Assembly (NCBI GenBank): GCA_965277595.1
Contig: CBDIDH010000001.1
Coordinates: 1,674,001 to 1,738,000, forward strand
DNA from: CBDIDH01 sp965277595
GTDB lineage: Bacteria > Planctomycetota > Planctomycetia > Isosphaerales > Isosphaeraceae
DNA length: 64,000 nt
Reading direction: 5' to 3'
Shown here: piece after piece, positions 52,249-60,670 of the stretch
Position numbering within the stretch: position 1 is the stretch's first letter
How the letters are laid out: each line of letters begins with the position of its first letter
Notes under the pieces: model-generated
The model's database searches: none
The model's input: the letters and a program-made list of their open reading frames with translations, nothing else
What the model was told of the DNA's origin: nothing
Position numbers and translations under genes: made by a program

Positions 52249-52743
52249 TCAGGTCAACTGTTCGAGAAGGGCCTTGATCCGAAATTTCGTGTGGAAGGGG
52301 TTCGAGGCGTTGGTCGCGAGGATCTGTCCTTGACCCTTGGCAAAGGCGAACCGCTTCGTACCGCCGGTCACGTCGAAGATGAAGGTTTCTGATCTGGGTT
52401 GCGAGGAAGGCGAAGTCGTCGACACGCTGCCCGAGAGGACGAACGTCAGCTCATATTGATGAATCGCATGGATGACTCCCATGCCGCTGATCGGTCCCCC
52501 CTTGGGGCCGACGGAATAGGTGATCGCACCCGAAAAGGGGCCGAGGTCACTGGCTCGGCCGTGGATCAGATCCACGATCTGATAGCCGCCGCCGGTTGTC
52601 GCGGCGATGGACGAGGTCTGGACGGAGAGACCTCGACCCGCGAGCGGGACCAGGTGATAGTGAACCGACCCGGGCACCACTCGCGCGTCGAGCGATTCCA
52701 CCTGCGCGCGCATCCCGCGGTCTGCTTTCATGGCGCGACTCAT
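52249..52743 (-). CDS. Exported-type protein with LDARVVPG-like N-terminal motif
   Basis: ATG 52743 (GGGAG upstream) gives 164 aa. The N-terminus MSRAMKADRGMRAQVESLDARVVPGSVHYHLVPL has a basic start and the phrase SLDARVVPGS, which resembles the LExRxLLS/VVPS phrase near the start of many planctomycete surface proteins. The rest is beta-rich: GGGYQIVDLIHGRASDLGPFSGAITYSVGPKGGPISGMGVIHAIHQYELTFVLSG, then FIFDVTGGTKRFAFAKGQGQIL, a pattern seen in allene oxide cyclase-like or DUF-type barrels. Function is unknown. A weak hydrophobic segment means export is only inferred from the motif. Confidence 0.68.
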   Translation of the reverse strand: MSRAMKADRGMRAQVESLDARVVPGSVHYHLVPLAGRGLSVQTSSIAATTGGGYQIVDLIHGRASDLGPFSGAITYSVGPKGGPISGMGVIHAIHQYELTFVLSGSVSTTSPSSQPRSETFIFDVTGGTKRFAFAKGQGQILATNASNPFHTKFRIKALLEQLT

Positions 52744-53049
52744 TCTCCCGCCCTCTTCCAAACCCGAGCAAGGCGCGGCCAAGCCCTTTTCCTCGATCTT
52801 CACGATCCTTTGCTTAGAAGAAGAATCAGCTTGCCAGTCCGAAATCTTTAATGCGATCCGTTTCCACGACTCTCAAAGGTCGAGGAGATTTATTCTGAGA
52901 ATGGATGCGATTTCAACGCTGTTCTTGACGTAAGACCAAGGCATTCAAGCACAGAGGGCAAAAGACGAAGGGCAGGTTAGCCCTCTGACCTATGTCCTTC
53001 TGCCCTCCCTCTCCAAAGGGAACTCTTCCCAGCCCTGGTACGGCAAGGC
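52744..53049. other. Intergenic region with hairpin element E
   Basis: The 306-bp stretch contains the imperfect inverted repeat at 52954-53007, described separately. No coding region is supported in it. Confidence 0.5.
52954..53007. repeat. Imperfect inverted repeat E
   Basis: The left arm (52954-52971, GAGGGCAAAAGACGAAGG) and the complement of the right arm (52989-53007, GAGGGCAGAAGGACATAGG) match with one gap and a few changes. The right arm shares CCTATGTCC words with the nested hairpin of element B, so it may belong to the same family. Confidence 0.5.
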
Positions 53050-53577
53050 ATGGCTCTGACGATTCACGCCAACTCCTGGCCAGCAAGGTGGGACAGGGCC
53101 TATTCGCCGTGTTGGCCTGGAGATCGATCTTACGTGCTCGATGTCAAGAAGACGTCGTGGGACAACCTCGGAAACGCTGCGCGCGACGTGGCGATTGCCA
53201 GGGTCCGCGCGATGTTGAAGGCGCATGGATTGGGTATCCACAAGTTTCAGGCCGAGTACAAAAAGAGAGGCATGGTGGGCGAGGACAAGCTCGTCGACAA
53301 GGCTGGGTTCCACGAAGAGGCGATGGAGCTCATCAAGCCCAAGGTCGTGGCCCCTGGACAGGAGGTTTTTCTCTTCGGAGACCTGCAAGGTGTGATCGTC
53401 TCCGGCGACACGGCCCGAGGTTGGTTCGGCTGTCGCGGCGAGGTTCGCGTGGAGGGCGTCCGGGAAGCGATCAAACCCGGACGAGTGCTCCGCGGCTTCC
53501 GAAGGATGAATAGCCGGTGGTACAACGACAACCGGGAGGGGGATCTGACACGGTACGACAGCCCCCGGGACCGTTGA
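53050..53577 (+). CDS. Orphan protein of unknown function
   Basis: A 175-aa frame from ATG 53050; GTG 53134 is a possible alternative start that would drop an odd Trp/Pro-rich N-terminus. Third positions are strongly C/G along the plus strand from about codon 29 on, and internal phrases such as WDNLGNAARDVAIARVRAMLKAHGLGIHKFQAEYKKRG, KLVDKAGFHEEAMELIKPK and APGQEVFLFGDLQGVIVSGDTARGWFGCRGEVRVEGV read like a soluble mixed alpha/beta protein. No family is recognised. It lies between two minus-strand genes, next to repeat E, with a 136-bp non-coding tail before the CHAT gene's stop. It could be a 5'-truncated acquired gene or an immunity-type protein; both are guesses. Confidence 0.5.
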   Translation: MALTIHANSWPARWDRAYSPCWPGDRSYVLDVKKTSWDNLGNAARDVAIARVRAMLKAHGLGIHKFQAEYKKRGMVGEDKLVDKAGFHEEAMELIKPKVVAPGQEVFLFGDLQGVIVSGDTARGWFGCRGEVRVEGVREAIKPGRVLRGFRRMNSRWYNDNREGDLTRYDSPRDR

Positions 53578-53713
53578 CATCACATCACCGAGGCCTCCGG
53601 CCGCACGGTCTTCCAGGGAGATTCGGGGATCGAAGGGTGAGGGCTCATGCCTCGGCTTCCACGAGTTGACGGAACAAAGAGTTCGAGCCCGTGTACGGTT
53701 ATTCAAAAAGAGA

Positions 53714-56700
53714 TCAACGCATCGGCAACGCATTGCCATCGCCGGTCAGGAAGAAGGGGGCCCAGAAATAGGGATGGGCATACGGTTTTTCGGTCTCGCC
53801 AGGATTGCCGGCGATGAGTTCGCGCTGGGCGGAACGGAGCGCCTCGGCCGCGCTTTCAGATGTGCCAGAGGCCCAGAGGTGTCGATAAAAGGATTGCATG
53901 ACGACCTGAGTCGCCCGGTCGTCGACACTCCATAAGCTGCAAAGAACTCGATGAGCGCCGGCACGGTCGAGTGCGCTGAGGAGCCCGATCATCCCTTGGC
54001 CTTCGCGAACGCGGCCAAGGCCGCTCTGACAGGCGGAGAGGACGAAGAGGTCCACGCCCCGAAGGTCAAGCTCGCCCATTTCCTCGGCGGTTAAATAGCT
54101 GTCGGGATCGCCGAGGTTGGCGCCGGCAAGCACGATGCACGACCCAAAGGCGGTCGAGGCGCCGACGGTGGCGAAGCTATCGCCGAGGTCGTCGGCCAGG
54201 TCATAAATGCCGTGCGTGGCCAGATGGACAAACCGACGCTTCGGAAGCGTCGCCTGAAGCAAACGTTTGCGCGGGGCCGACCCGGAAAGGACTTCCACGG
54301 GTTTTTCCTCGGGAAACGCCTTTCGAAACGCGGCGGCGACATCTTCCGCTTCCTTCAAGGTTCCGTCGAGCTTGCTCCAGCTTTTCGAGAGCATGCCCCG
54401 GGTACTCTTCGCGCCCCGATCGTTTGCGTTCGGGGCTGCGTCGGCGGGGCCATAATCGACCCCGCCGATGAGAAGGGCTCCCGAGCGTTTTGAATCGTGA
54501 CCGGAATCGCGGTTCAAGAGCGATTGCGACGAGACCACGGTCACGAACAGAAGTTCATCGATCCAGAAGGTTCCCGGCCGGGCTCCCGGAACGGCCGCGA
54601 AGGGAAGGCGGTGCAAGAGGCCGTCGGCCGCGATCGCCAGGGTTTTCACGTCCGCGAGGTGAGGCGCCAGCGGTTCGCGGAGCCGTTGGGAAAGCACGGC
54701 GGCGGGATCGTCGTAATCATCGTTCGCCTCGATCATGTTGCGAAAGGAGTTAACCGAGGCGTCAAGCGTTTCGGCGTCGCCAAGATCGACCCGGGTCAAG
54801 GGGCGATCGGGGCGGAGAAGCATGGCGATATAAACAAGTCCCGCGCTGGGGCCTTGCCCGCCTTGAACAGAAAGATGACGACGCACCTTGATGATGTCCA
54901 GCAAGGCCGAGCCTTTCGGAAGCGCGGCGGCGAGGGCTTCCGGGGTGGCATCGCTCGACGTGTCTCCGCCCGATCGGAACCGGGGACTGACCGCGCGGAG
55001 CGAGCGTTCGAGGGTGTCAACCTCGGCTTCGAGTTTGACGACCGCTTCGCCTCGGGGGTCGTGAAGCACGGCATCGCGGAGGCGACGGACCGCGGCCTCG
55101 CGCTGGGAGGCGATCGCCGTCACCTTCGGATCAGCTTCCAGATCAGCGGCGCGGGGCGGGGCGTGACGGCTGATCACCCCTTTCCAGGTGAGGATGTGGC
55201 GGTACTGATCCTCCACCGGAATCTTGAGTTGCGGGCCGAGTTGGAGATAGGTATCAAGAGCGCCCGGCCAGGTGCTTGACTCGGGATGAACCCGCAACTC
55301 CTGCACGAGCGCCAGGCGGTCGCGTTCCGAGAGCGACGATCGAAAGATCCGGCGGAGATAGCGTTCGCGGAGCCCGATCGCCTCTTCGAGAAGTCGGCGC
55401 GACTCGGCCTCTTCGCCCGACCCGGCGAGCGCCAGGGCGAGATAGGTAAGGGCCTCGGCCGTTCTCGGATCGTCGGTGCCTCGGGTGGCTCGAAATGAGG
55501 CAAGGGCCGCGCGGAAGAGGTCGCGCGCCTCGGCCGGTCGGTTCGCGGCGAGGGCCATCCAGCCGAGATTTACTTCCGACTCGGCCGTGTGAAAATGACC
55601 GGGGCCAAAGGCCGCCACGGCGATCTCGCGGGCGCGCTGAAACTCAAGGCGGGCCTCGGCGATCTGGCCGCGCTGATAAAAGCCGTGGCCAAGCGCGTTC
55701 CGGCAGAGATGAACGGCGTAAGGCGACGGGGGTGTCGCCGATTGGGCAATCGTCAGGGCCTGGCGGCGGAGGGTTTCGGCCTCGGGAGCCTTGGCGGTCG
55801 CGGCGGCGAGGTTCAGGAGCGCGGTGACCCGGTTCAAGGGGCTGATCGAGGCCCCTCGGCGGGTGTTGATCTCAACGGCCGCCCTGAGCGGACCGCGCGC
55901 GGCTTCGAAGTCGCCCTGGCGGAGCAAGAGGAGGCCAAGGCCGTTGAGGGGGTCGGCCTCGTCGGCGGATTTGGCCTGGCGATAGAGGGCCAGGGATGTT
56001 TCAAAAGCGGTTCGGGCCTGTTCCAGATCGAACCGTTCGGCCGCGATCAGTCCTTTAAGGTTCCAGTAGGGAGCGACCAGACCGGGAGCTTTTGTCGAGG
56101 CGCGGGCGTCGACGTCGAGAGCGTCGAGCGTATTCTCGGCGGCGGTGATCCGACGCCCTTCCCACTGAAACCGAGCCAGCGCGAGACGGCCGAGGCGAGT
56201 CTCGGAGTTATCCAGATGAGCCGATCGCAGGGCCGCGTCGATCTTGTCGAGGCGCTGACGGAATCGGGCCTCGTCGTTTTGAGAATCGCCTTTTTCCGCC
56301 TCGGTCCGAGCGATTTCGCGCAGGGGTTCCCAGACGAAACGGGGAAGAAAGACGCGGGCGAGGGTCTCGCGGCCGTCGCCGTTCCTGGGGAAGAAGGCCG
56401 CGACGGCGTTGAGGTCGCGTGACAGGGCCTCGGCGTCGGGCGTCTCGGTCGAGGCGTGAACCGTGGCCGCGATCAGGGCCGCCGAGACGCCGGAAACCTC
56501 GTTGCCGCTCGGTTGCAGACGCGCCTCGTTCGCGGCTTCCTCGGCAACGGGCAAGGCGGCGGGGCGGTCGTTCGCGAGGAGTCGGACGTAGGCGAGATCG
56601 AGAAGCCGCGCGACCCGCGTGGGGTCGCCAGGCTTGAGATGCGGACGCGCGAGGTCAACTCCGCGCTCGGCGGGTGCTCGGGCTCGCGCCGGATCGCCGA

Positions 56701-57217
56701 CCCGAAGCGCCAGCCAGCACTGAATTTCCGCCTCGCGGATCTCGGCGTGAACACGCAGGGGATCGCCGACGGGAAGGGACTGGGTGGCGAGTGCGACGGC
56801 GTAGCCGGACCAGCGTCGGGCCTCGGCTTCGAGTTGTTTTTCGTCGCGGACATAAAGCTGAACGATACGGATCGCCTCGTCGGCGGAGGCGAGTGCGCCC
56901 TTGGTATTGCGCTGGGCGAGGTAGTATTCACACCAGAGGCCGCGAACCCGGAGCGCGACACGGACAAACGCGGGATCGCCGGGGGGCAGGCGACGCGATA
57001 CGGTGAGCGCCTTCTCGGCGAGGTCGCGGGCGGTCTTGATCTCGTTGCGGGCTCGGGCGGCGTCGCAATCGGCGAGAATCTGGGCGATCTCGGCTCGGTC
57101 CGAAGCGGATTTTGTGCTTGCCGGGGGGGTCGACTCTTCCGCCGCGAAGAGGGCGAAGGTCGTCAAGGCCAGGATGATGCAACCAGATCGCCAGATGACG
57201 AATCGAAAGGGGTGCAC
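53714..57217 (-). CDS. CHAT-domain protease with N-terminal TPR array (exported)
   Basis: An 1167-aa protein. A signal peptide or anchor (SGCIILALTTFALFAAEES) leads to about 700 residues of TPR-like helices, e.g. DSDKQRRGLAHSDRG-type pairs, ARTAFETSLALYRQAKSADEADPLNGLGLLLLRQGDFEAARGPLRAAVEI, RLEFQRAREIAVAAFGPGHFHTAESEVNLGWMALAANRPAEARDLFRAAL. The C-terminal 350 residues are a CHAT caspase-like domain: H1002 in HLATHGIYDL and C1063 in VLSACQSGLG form the catalytic pair, followed by GLLSALDRAGAHRVLCSLW and DDRATQVVMQSFYRHL. CHAT proteases act in regulated cleavage, including bacterial defence and cell death. It follows the TPR kinase by 82 bp on the same strand. Confidence 0.9.
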   Translation of the reverse strand: MHPFRFVIWRSGCIILALTTFALFAAEESTPPASTKSASDRAEIAQILADCDAARARNEIKTARDLAEKALTVSRRLPPGDPAFVRVALRVRGLWCEYYLAQRNTKGALASADEAIRIVQLYVRDEKQLEAEARRWSGYAVALATQSLPVGDPLRVHAEIREAEIQCWLALRVGDPARARAPAERGVDLARPHLKPGDPTRVARLLDLAYVRLLANDRPAALPVAEEAANEARLQPSGNEVSGVSAALIAATVHASTETPDAEALSRDLNAVAAFFPRNGDGRETLARVFLPRFVWEPLREIARTEAEKGDSQNDEARFRQRLDKIDAALRSAHLDNSETRLGRLALARFQWEGRRITAAENTLDALDVDARASTKAPGLVAPYWNLKGLIAAERFDLEQARTAFETSLALYRQAKSADEADPLNGLGLLLLRQGDFEAARGPLRAAVEINTRRGASISPLNRVTALLNLAAATAKAPEAETLRRQALTIAQSATPPSPYAVHLCRNALGHGFYQRGQIAEARLEFQRAREIAVAAFGPGHFHTAESEVNLGWMALAANRPAEARDLFRAALASFRATRGTDDPRTAEALTYLALALAGSGEEAESRRLLEEAIGLRERYLRRIFRSSLSERDRLALVQELRVHPESSTWPGALDTYLQLGPQLKIPVEDQYRHILTWKGVISRHAPPRAADLEADPKVTAIASQREAAVRRLRDAVLHDPRGEAVVKLEAEVDTLERSLRAVSPRFRSGGDTSSDATPEALAAALPKGSALLDIIKVRRHLSVQGGQGPSAGLVYIAMLLRPDRPLTRVDLGDAETLDASVNSFRNMIEANDDYDDPAAVLSQRLREPLAPHLADVKTLAIAADGLLHRLPFAAVPGARPGTFWIDELLFVTVVSSQSLLNRDSGHDSKRSGALLIGGVDYGPADAAPNANDRGAKSTRGMLSKSWSKLDGTLKEAEDVAAAFRKAFPEEKPVEVLSGSAPRKRLLQATLPKRRFVHLATHGIYDLADDLGDSFATVGASTAFGSCIVLAGANLGDPDSYLTAEEMGELDLRGVDLFVLSACQSGLGRVREGQGMIGLLSALDRAGAHRVLCSLWSVDDRATQVVMQSFYRHLWASGTSESAAEALRSAQRELIAGNPGETEKPYAHPYFWAPFFLTGDGNALPMR

Positions 57218-57299
57218 GACAGAAGGCTCCGGTTGGGGGGCTCGGAGGGGGAGTCATAAATGTTACAAGAATATGACCAAACTTTGATGTTTGAAAAAT

Positions 57300-60197
57300 T
57301 CAAGGTTTGGTGTCGGTCGACGGCGCAACCCGCGGATTTTGAGGCTTTGGAGATTTGGGTTGTGGTTTGATATTGTTATCATCACCTATCGATTTGCTGG
57401 AAGAGTCGCGGGTCATGTAGGCGGAGACGAGCAGGGGGTCGAGGCGAACGGCCTCGTCAAGCTCTTCGCGGGCGTGATCGGTCTCGCCCTTGCGAGAATA
57501 GACCTCGCCGCGAACGAGGTGGGGCCAGGCCGCGCCGGGGTCGAGGCGAATGGAGGTGGCGAGGTCGGTGAGAGAGCGGTCGATCTCGCCTTTTTTGAGA
57601 AGGGCTTTGCCGCGAAGAAGATACGTCGTGGCGTCGCTCGGGTTGGCCTGGATCACCGCGTCAAAATCGGCGAGGGAGCGGTCGGTATCGCCCTGGGAGA
57701 GGTAGAGCGAACCGCGGGCTCGGGTGGCGGGGGTGTAGGCGGGGTCGAGGCGGATCGCCGCGTCAAGGTCGTTGAGGGCGCGATCGGTATCGCCCCGGCG
57801 GGCGTGGACGGAGGCGCGCTGGGTGAGATCTTGCGGCGTTTTTTCGCCAAGGCGGATCGCGGCATCATAATCGGCGAGGGCACGATTCAGGTCGCCCCGG
57901 GTGGCCTCGACCCGGGCGCGCGAGGCATAAGCGGAGGCAAGACCGGGGTCGAGCCGGATCGCGGTGTCATAACCGGCGATGGCTCGATCGAGGTCCCCTT
58001 TGCGCTCGTAAGAAACGCCAAGATCGACGGCGCTGGGGTCAATGAGGCTGGCGGCGTCAAGGTCGGCGGTCGCGCGATCGTTGGCGCCGAGCTTCTCGAA
58101 GAGGCGGCCTCGGTTGAGATAGGCGGGGGCGTACGACGGATCAGCGCGGATCGCGGCGTCAAAGTCGGCGAGGGCGCGGACGTTGTCGCCGGTCTCGGAG
58201 AGATACCAGCCCCGGCGGACGTAACCGACGGGGTTGGTGGGATCGAGGCGAATCGCCGCGTCGAAGTCGGCCAGCGGGTCGGCGTCGGGCGTGGAGCCGG
58301 AGGCGCCTTTCTGAACGCGGAGGAGGCCGCGATTGGCGAAGGCGTGGGCATTGCCGGGGTCGAGGCGAATCGCCACGTCGAGGTCGGCAATCGCCCGGTC
58401 GCGATCGCCCTGGAGGCGGTGGGCGATCGCTCTTCGAAAGTGCGCGGCGGCGTGGTTCGGGTCGAGGCGAATCGCCGCGTTGAACTCGGTCACGGCCCGG
58501 CCAAACTCACCGAGGCGCGTGAGGACGTAACCCCGTTCCGCGAAGTTGGCCGGGTTGGTGTCGTCGAGCCTGCTCGCGGCGTCGAATTCGCCGAGGGCCT
58601 TGAGCCAGTCGCCACGATCGCTGTGCGCGAGCCCGCGACGCTGCCGCGATCGGCTGGTTTCCTTCACGACAAGATGAAGGGTCGCCTCGACCGGGCTGGC
58701 GGGGCCGAGGCCGCGGACCTTGAGGTCATAGGCATCGAGCCGCGTGTCGAGACCGACCACCACGGAGGCATCGGCGTCGTTATCGTTGACGGGAATCGAT
58801 TCCTCGGCGACGCTGATCCCTTCGGGAAGGTTCTCGAAATGAAGGGTTATCGGCCCGTTGTAGCCGGATCGGTCGGCGAGGATCGTCAGCTTGTGATGGT
58901 CGCCGGGACTGACCTCAACCTCCGTGGGAAGGCGAAGCGCGAGACCGTCCAGGTTGCTCGGTCGGGGCAAGCTGGTTTGCGTTGCGCTGGTGTCAGGAGA
59001 CGATACGCGGACGTGAACGGTTTCCGTGACGGATTTCCAGGGCAGGGGGCGTGCCCCGGGTGTCGACCTCTTCCAGGCATATCCCCCCGAGCCGAGCAGG
59101 GCGACGCCAATCAAGCCGGCGGCGATGGCGCGGGTCCAGCTCCGATTTTTGTGGCGTGGGGCCGGTTGGGTGCTGGTTCCGGGGTCTTGATCCGGGTTGA
59201 CCGCGGGTTTTGTCGCGCTTGTCTTCGCCGATGTGGCCGAGGCGCGATCGCGGTGCGTCTCGGCGACGAGCGTCCTGCCTCCCGTGTGCGAAGAGGGACC
59301 GAAGGCCCCGGCGGAACAGCCGGTCATGATCAGGGTGTCATGCGTTGGAGTTGAAGAGGTGCCGAGGTCCGTTGCGACGGGGGGACGGAGCGCTTCAATG
59401 AAGCATCGGCAGCTTGGCCAGCGGTCGTCGGGGTTCTTCGCCAGGGCACGATCCACGGCGGGGCGTTCCCAGGGGGGAATCCGCGAGAGGTCGGGCGCGC
59501 CGTCGAGGTGCCCCGCCATGATCTCGGCGAAATTCCCAGTGAACGGCAAACGTCCCCCGCGCATCTGGCAATACGCCACCGCGAGCGAGTATTGATCCGA
59601 CCGACTCGACGTCTGTCTGTGGAAGAATTCGGGAGGCGCATACGCCGGGGTCATGCTGCCGGTCGACGCCGCCTGCGAGTTCTCAAGAACTCGGGCCAGG
59701 CCGTAATCGGCGACCTTCACGCTGCCGCCGACGAGAAGAAGATTCTGCGGCTTGATGTCGCGGTGCTGAACGCCGCGGCGGTTGTTGCCGCCGAGGCGAT
59801 GGCGAGGCTCGTTGAGGAAGTCGATCCCGCGCGCCGCGTCGAGAAAGTGGTCGAAGATGTCGGGGTCGGGAATGCCGACGCGACCGCGCCGGGTCTCCTC
59901 GACAAAGAGGTCGTAAAGCGAGCGTTCCGCCACTTCCATGGCGACGACGAGGAAGTTTTCGATCCGCCACGACCCGAAGATCGCCAGCAGGTGCGAGTGG
60001 CGGATCTCGCGGATCACGTCGAGCGATCGAAGCTCGACCGAGCCGAGTTGATCGGAAAGCGGGACGATTTTGAGCGCAACCTGGAAATTTCCCGGTCCGT
60101 CGGCCATCCAGACGACGCCGAAACTACCACGCCCCAGTTCTCCGGTGAGCCGGTAGCCTGGCACCGGCTCACTTCCGATGCCAAGTTCGAGAGACAT
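57300..60197 (-). CDS. Membrane Ser/Thr protein kinase with extracytoplasmic Ig-like and 12-TPR regions
   Basis: ATG 60197 has GGGGGA 8 nt upstream; ATG 60206 is an alternative. The 965-aa protein starts with a Hanks-type kinase: YRLTGELGRGSFGVVWMA (P-loop), ALKIVPL (Lys), HRDIKPQNLLL (catalytic loop), VADYGLARVL (DYG instead of DFG) and MTPAYAPPEFF. Near residue 370 a transmembrane segment (AIAAGLIGVALLGSGGYAW) separates it from an Ig-like part (TILADRSGYNGPITLHFENLPEGI). Twelve TPRs follow (about residues 540-940), each ending AIRLDPxx, and a truncated thirteenth leads to a Pro/Lys-rich tail. The TPR side is outside the cytoplasm. It is followed by the CHAT-TPR gene. Confidence 0.93.
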   Translation of the reverse strand: MSLELGIGSEPVPGYRLTGELGRGSFGVVWMADGPGNFQVALKIVPLSDQLGSVELRSLDVIREIRHSHLLAIFGSWRIENFLVVAMEVAERSLYDLFVEETRRGRVGIPDPDIFDHFLDAARGIDFLNEPRHRLGGNNRRGVQHRDIKPQNLLLVGGSVKVADYGLARVLENSQAASTGSMTPAYAPPEFFHRQTSSRSDQYSLAVAYCQMRGGRLPFTGNFAEIMAGHLDGAPDLSRIPPWERPAVDRALAKNPDDRWPSCRCFIEALRPPVATDLGTSSTPTHDTLIMTGCSAGAFGPSSHTGGRTLVAETHRDRASATSAKTSATKPAVNPDQDPGTSTQPAPRHKNRSWTRAIAAGLIGVALLGSGGYAWKRSTPGARPLPWKSVTETVHVRVSSPDTSATQTSLPRPSNLDGLALRLPTEVEVSPGDHHKLTILADRSGYNGPITLHFENLPEGISVAEESIPVNDNDADASVVVGLDTRLDAYDLKVRGLGPASPVEATLHLVVKETSRSRQRRGLAHSDRGDWLKALGEFDAASRLDDTNPANFAERGYVLTRLGEFGRAVTEFNAAIRLDPNHAAAHFRRAIAHRLQGDRDRAIADLDVAIRLDPGNAHAFANRGLLRVQKGASGSTPDADPLADFDAAIRLDPTNPVGYVRRGWYLSETGDNVRALADFDAAIRADPSYAPAYLNRGRLFEKLGANDRATADLDAASLIDPSAVDLGVSYERKGDLDRAIAGYDTAIRLDPGLASAYASRARVEATRGDLNRALADYDAAIRLGEKTPQDLTQRASVHARRGDTDRALNDLDAAIRLDPAYTPATRARGSLYLSQGDTDRSLADFDAVIQANPSDATTYLLRGKALLKKGEIDRSLTDLATSIRLDPGAAWPHLVRGEVYSRKGETDHAREELDEAVRLDPLLVSAYMTRDSSSKSIGDDNNIKPQPKSPKPQNPRVAPSTDTKP

Positions 60198-60422
60198 CCA
60201 GGTCATCCCCCGCGAGGCCGAGCTTCGTCCGCCTCGCTTCCTATTGATTGAAGGAAGCGATTGGCGCGAGGCGTCTTCGGCACGCGGGCTCAGTATAACA
60301 TCATGTCCCCCTTGAAGAGAGGATTTCCCGAGAATTCTCTTGTCGGAAATCCCTCGCCGTTCGTTCCGGCGCGATCAGACCGATTGGGTCCCTTTGTCGC
60401 GTTCAAAAAAGGTGCGATCGGC

Positions 60423-60611
60423 TCAGTCGGAATAGAGGCTGACCTCTTGCGCGACGTCAAGTTGGTCCTTCTCCGCGGCCGGGCGCGCTTGCCGGGCTTT
60501 GGGCGCGGCCTGGACCTCGCGAAAGGGGTAACGCGCGGAGGTAGCGCACCCGGGCAAGACCCAGAGAAGAACGATCAGGACGGCGATTTTCAAGCGGCGT
60601 TGTTGAACCAT
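60423..60611 (-). CDS. Small lipoprotein downstream of the porin
   Basis: ATG 60611 with SD GGAAGGG gives 62 aa. A lipoprotein signal (KIAVLIVLLWVLPGC) ends at C22, and the mature part is short and charged (ATSARYPFREVQAAPKARQARPAAEKDQLDVAQEVSLYSD). It starts 59 bp after the stop of the OprP-like porin gene on the same strand, probably on the same message. The small size and position suggest an outer-membrane or periplasmic accessory of the porin. The frame is not in a large class of known lipoproteins. Confidence 0.75.
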   Translation of the reverse strand: MVQQRRLKIAVLIVLLWVLPGCATSARYPFREVQAAPKARQARPAAEKDQLDVAQEVSLYSD

Positions 60612-60670
60612 GCGTGAACCCTTCCAGGGCGTCTGAGCGTCGTTGAGATCGAGCCAAAAAAGGGGACGAC

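Noticed and set aside
53579..53700. Group II intron domain V-like words in the non-coding tail (GAGCCCGTGTACGG)
   Set aside because: The stem is not complete, no reverse transcriptase frame is present, and the flanks do not fit intron ends.
52990..53739. Minus-strand 249-aa frame
   Set aside because: Coding bias and fluent sequence are on the plus strand at 53050-53577; the minus frame shows no domain and crosses the CHAT gene's end.
57291..59354. 687-aa plus-strand frame over the kinase gene
   Set aside because: It is antisense to the TPR repeats; its apparent periodicity (VGIALGEVE-like units) reflects the repeats of the real gene.
60261..60617. 118-aa plus-strand frame opposite the small lipoprotein
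   Set aside because: The minus-strand lipoprotein has an SD, lipobox and operon position, while the plus frame has none of these.
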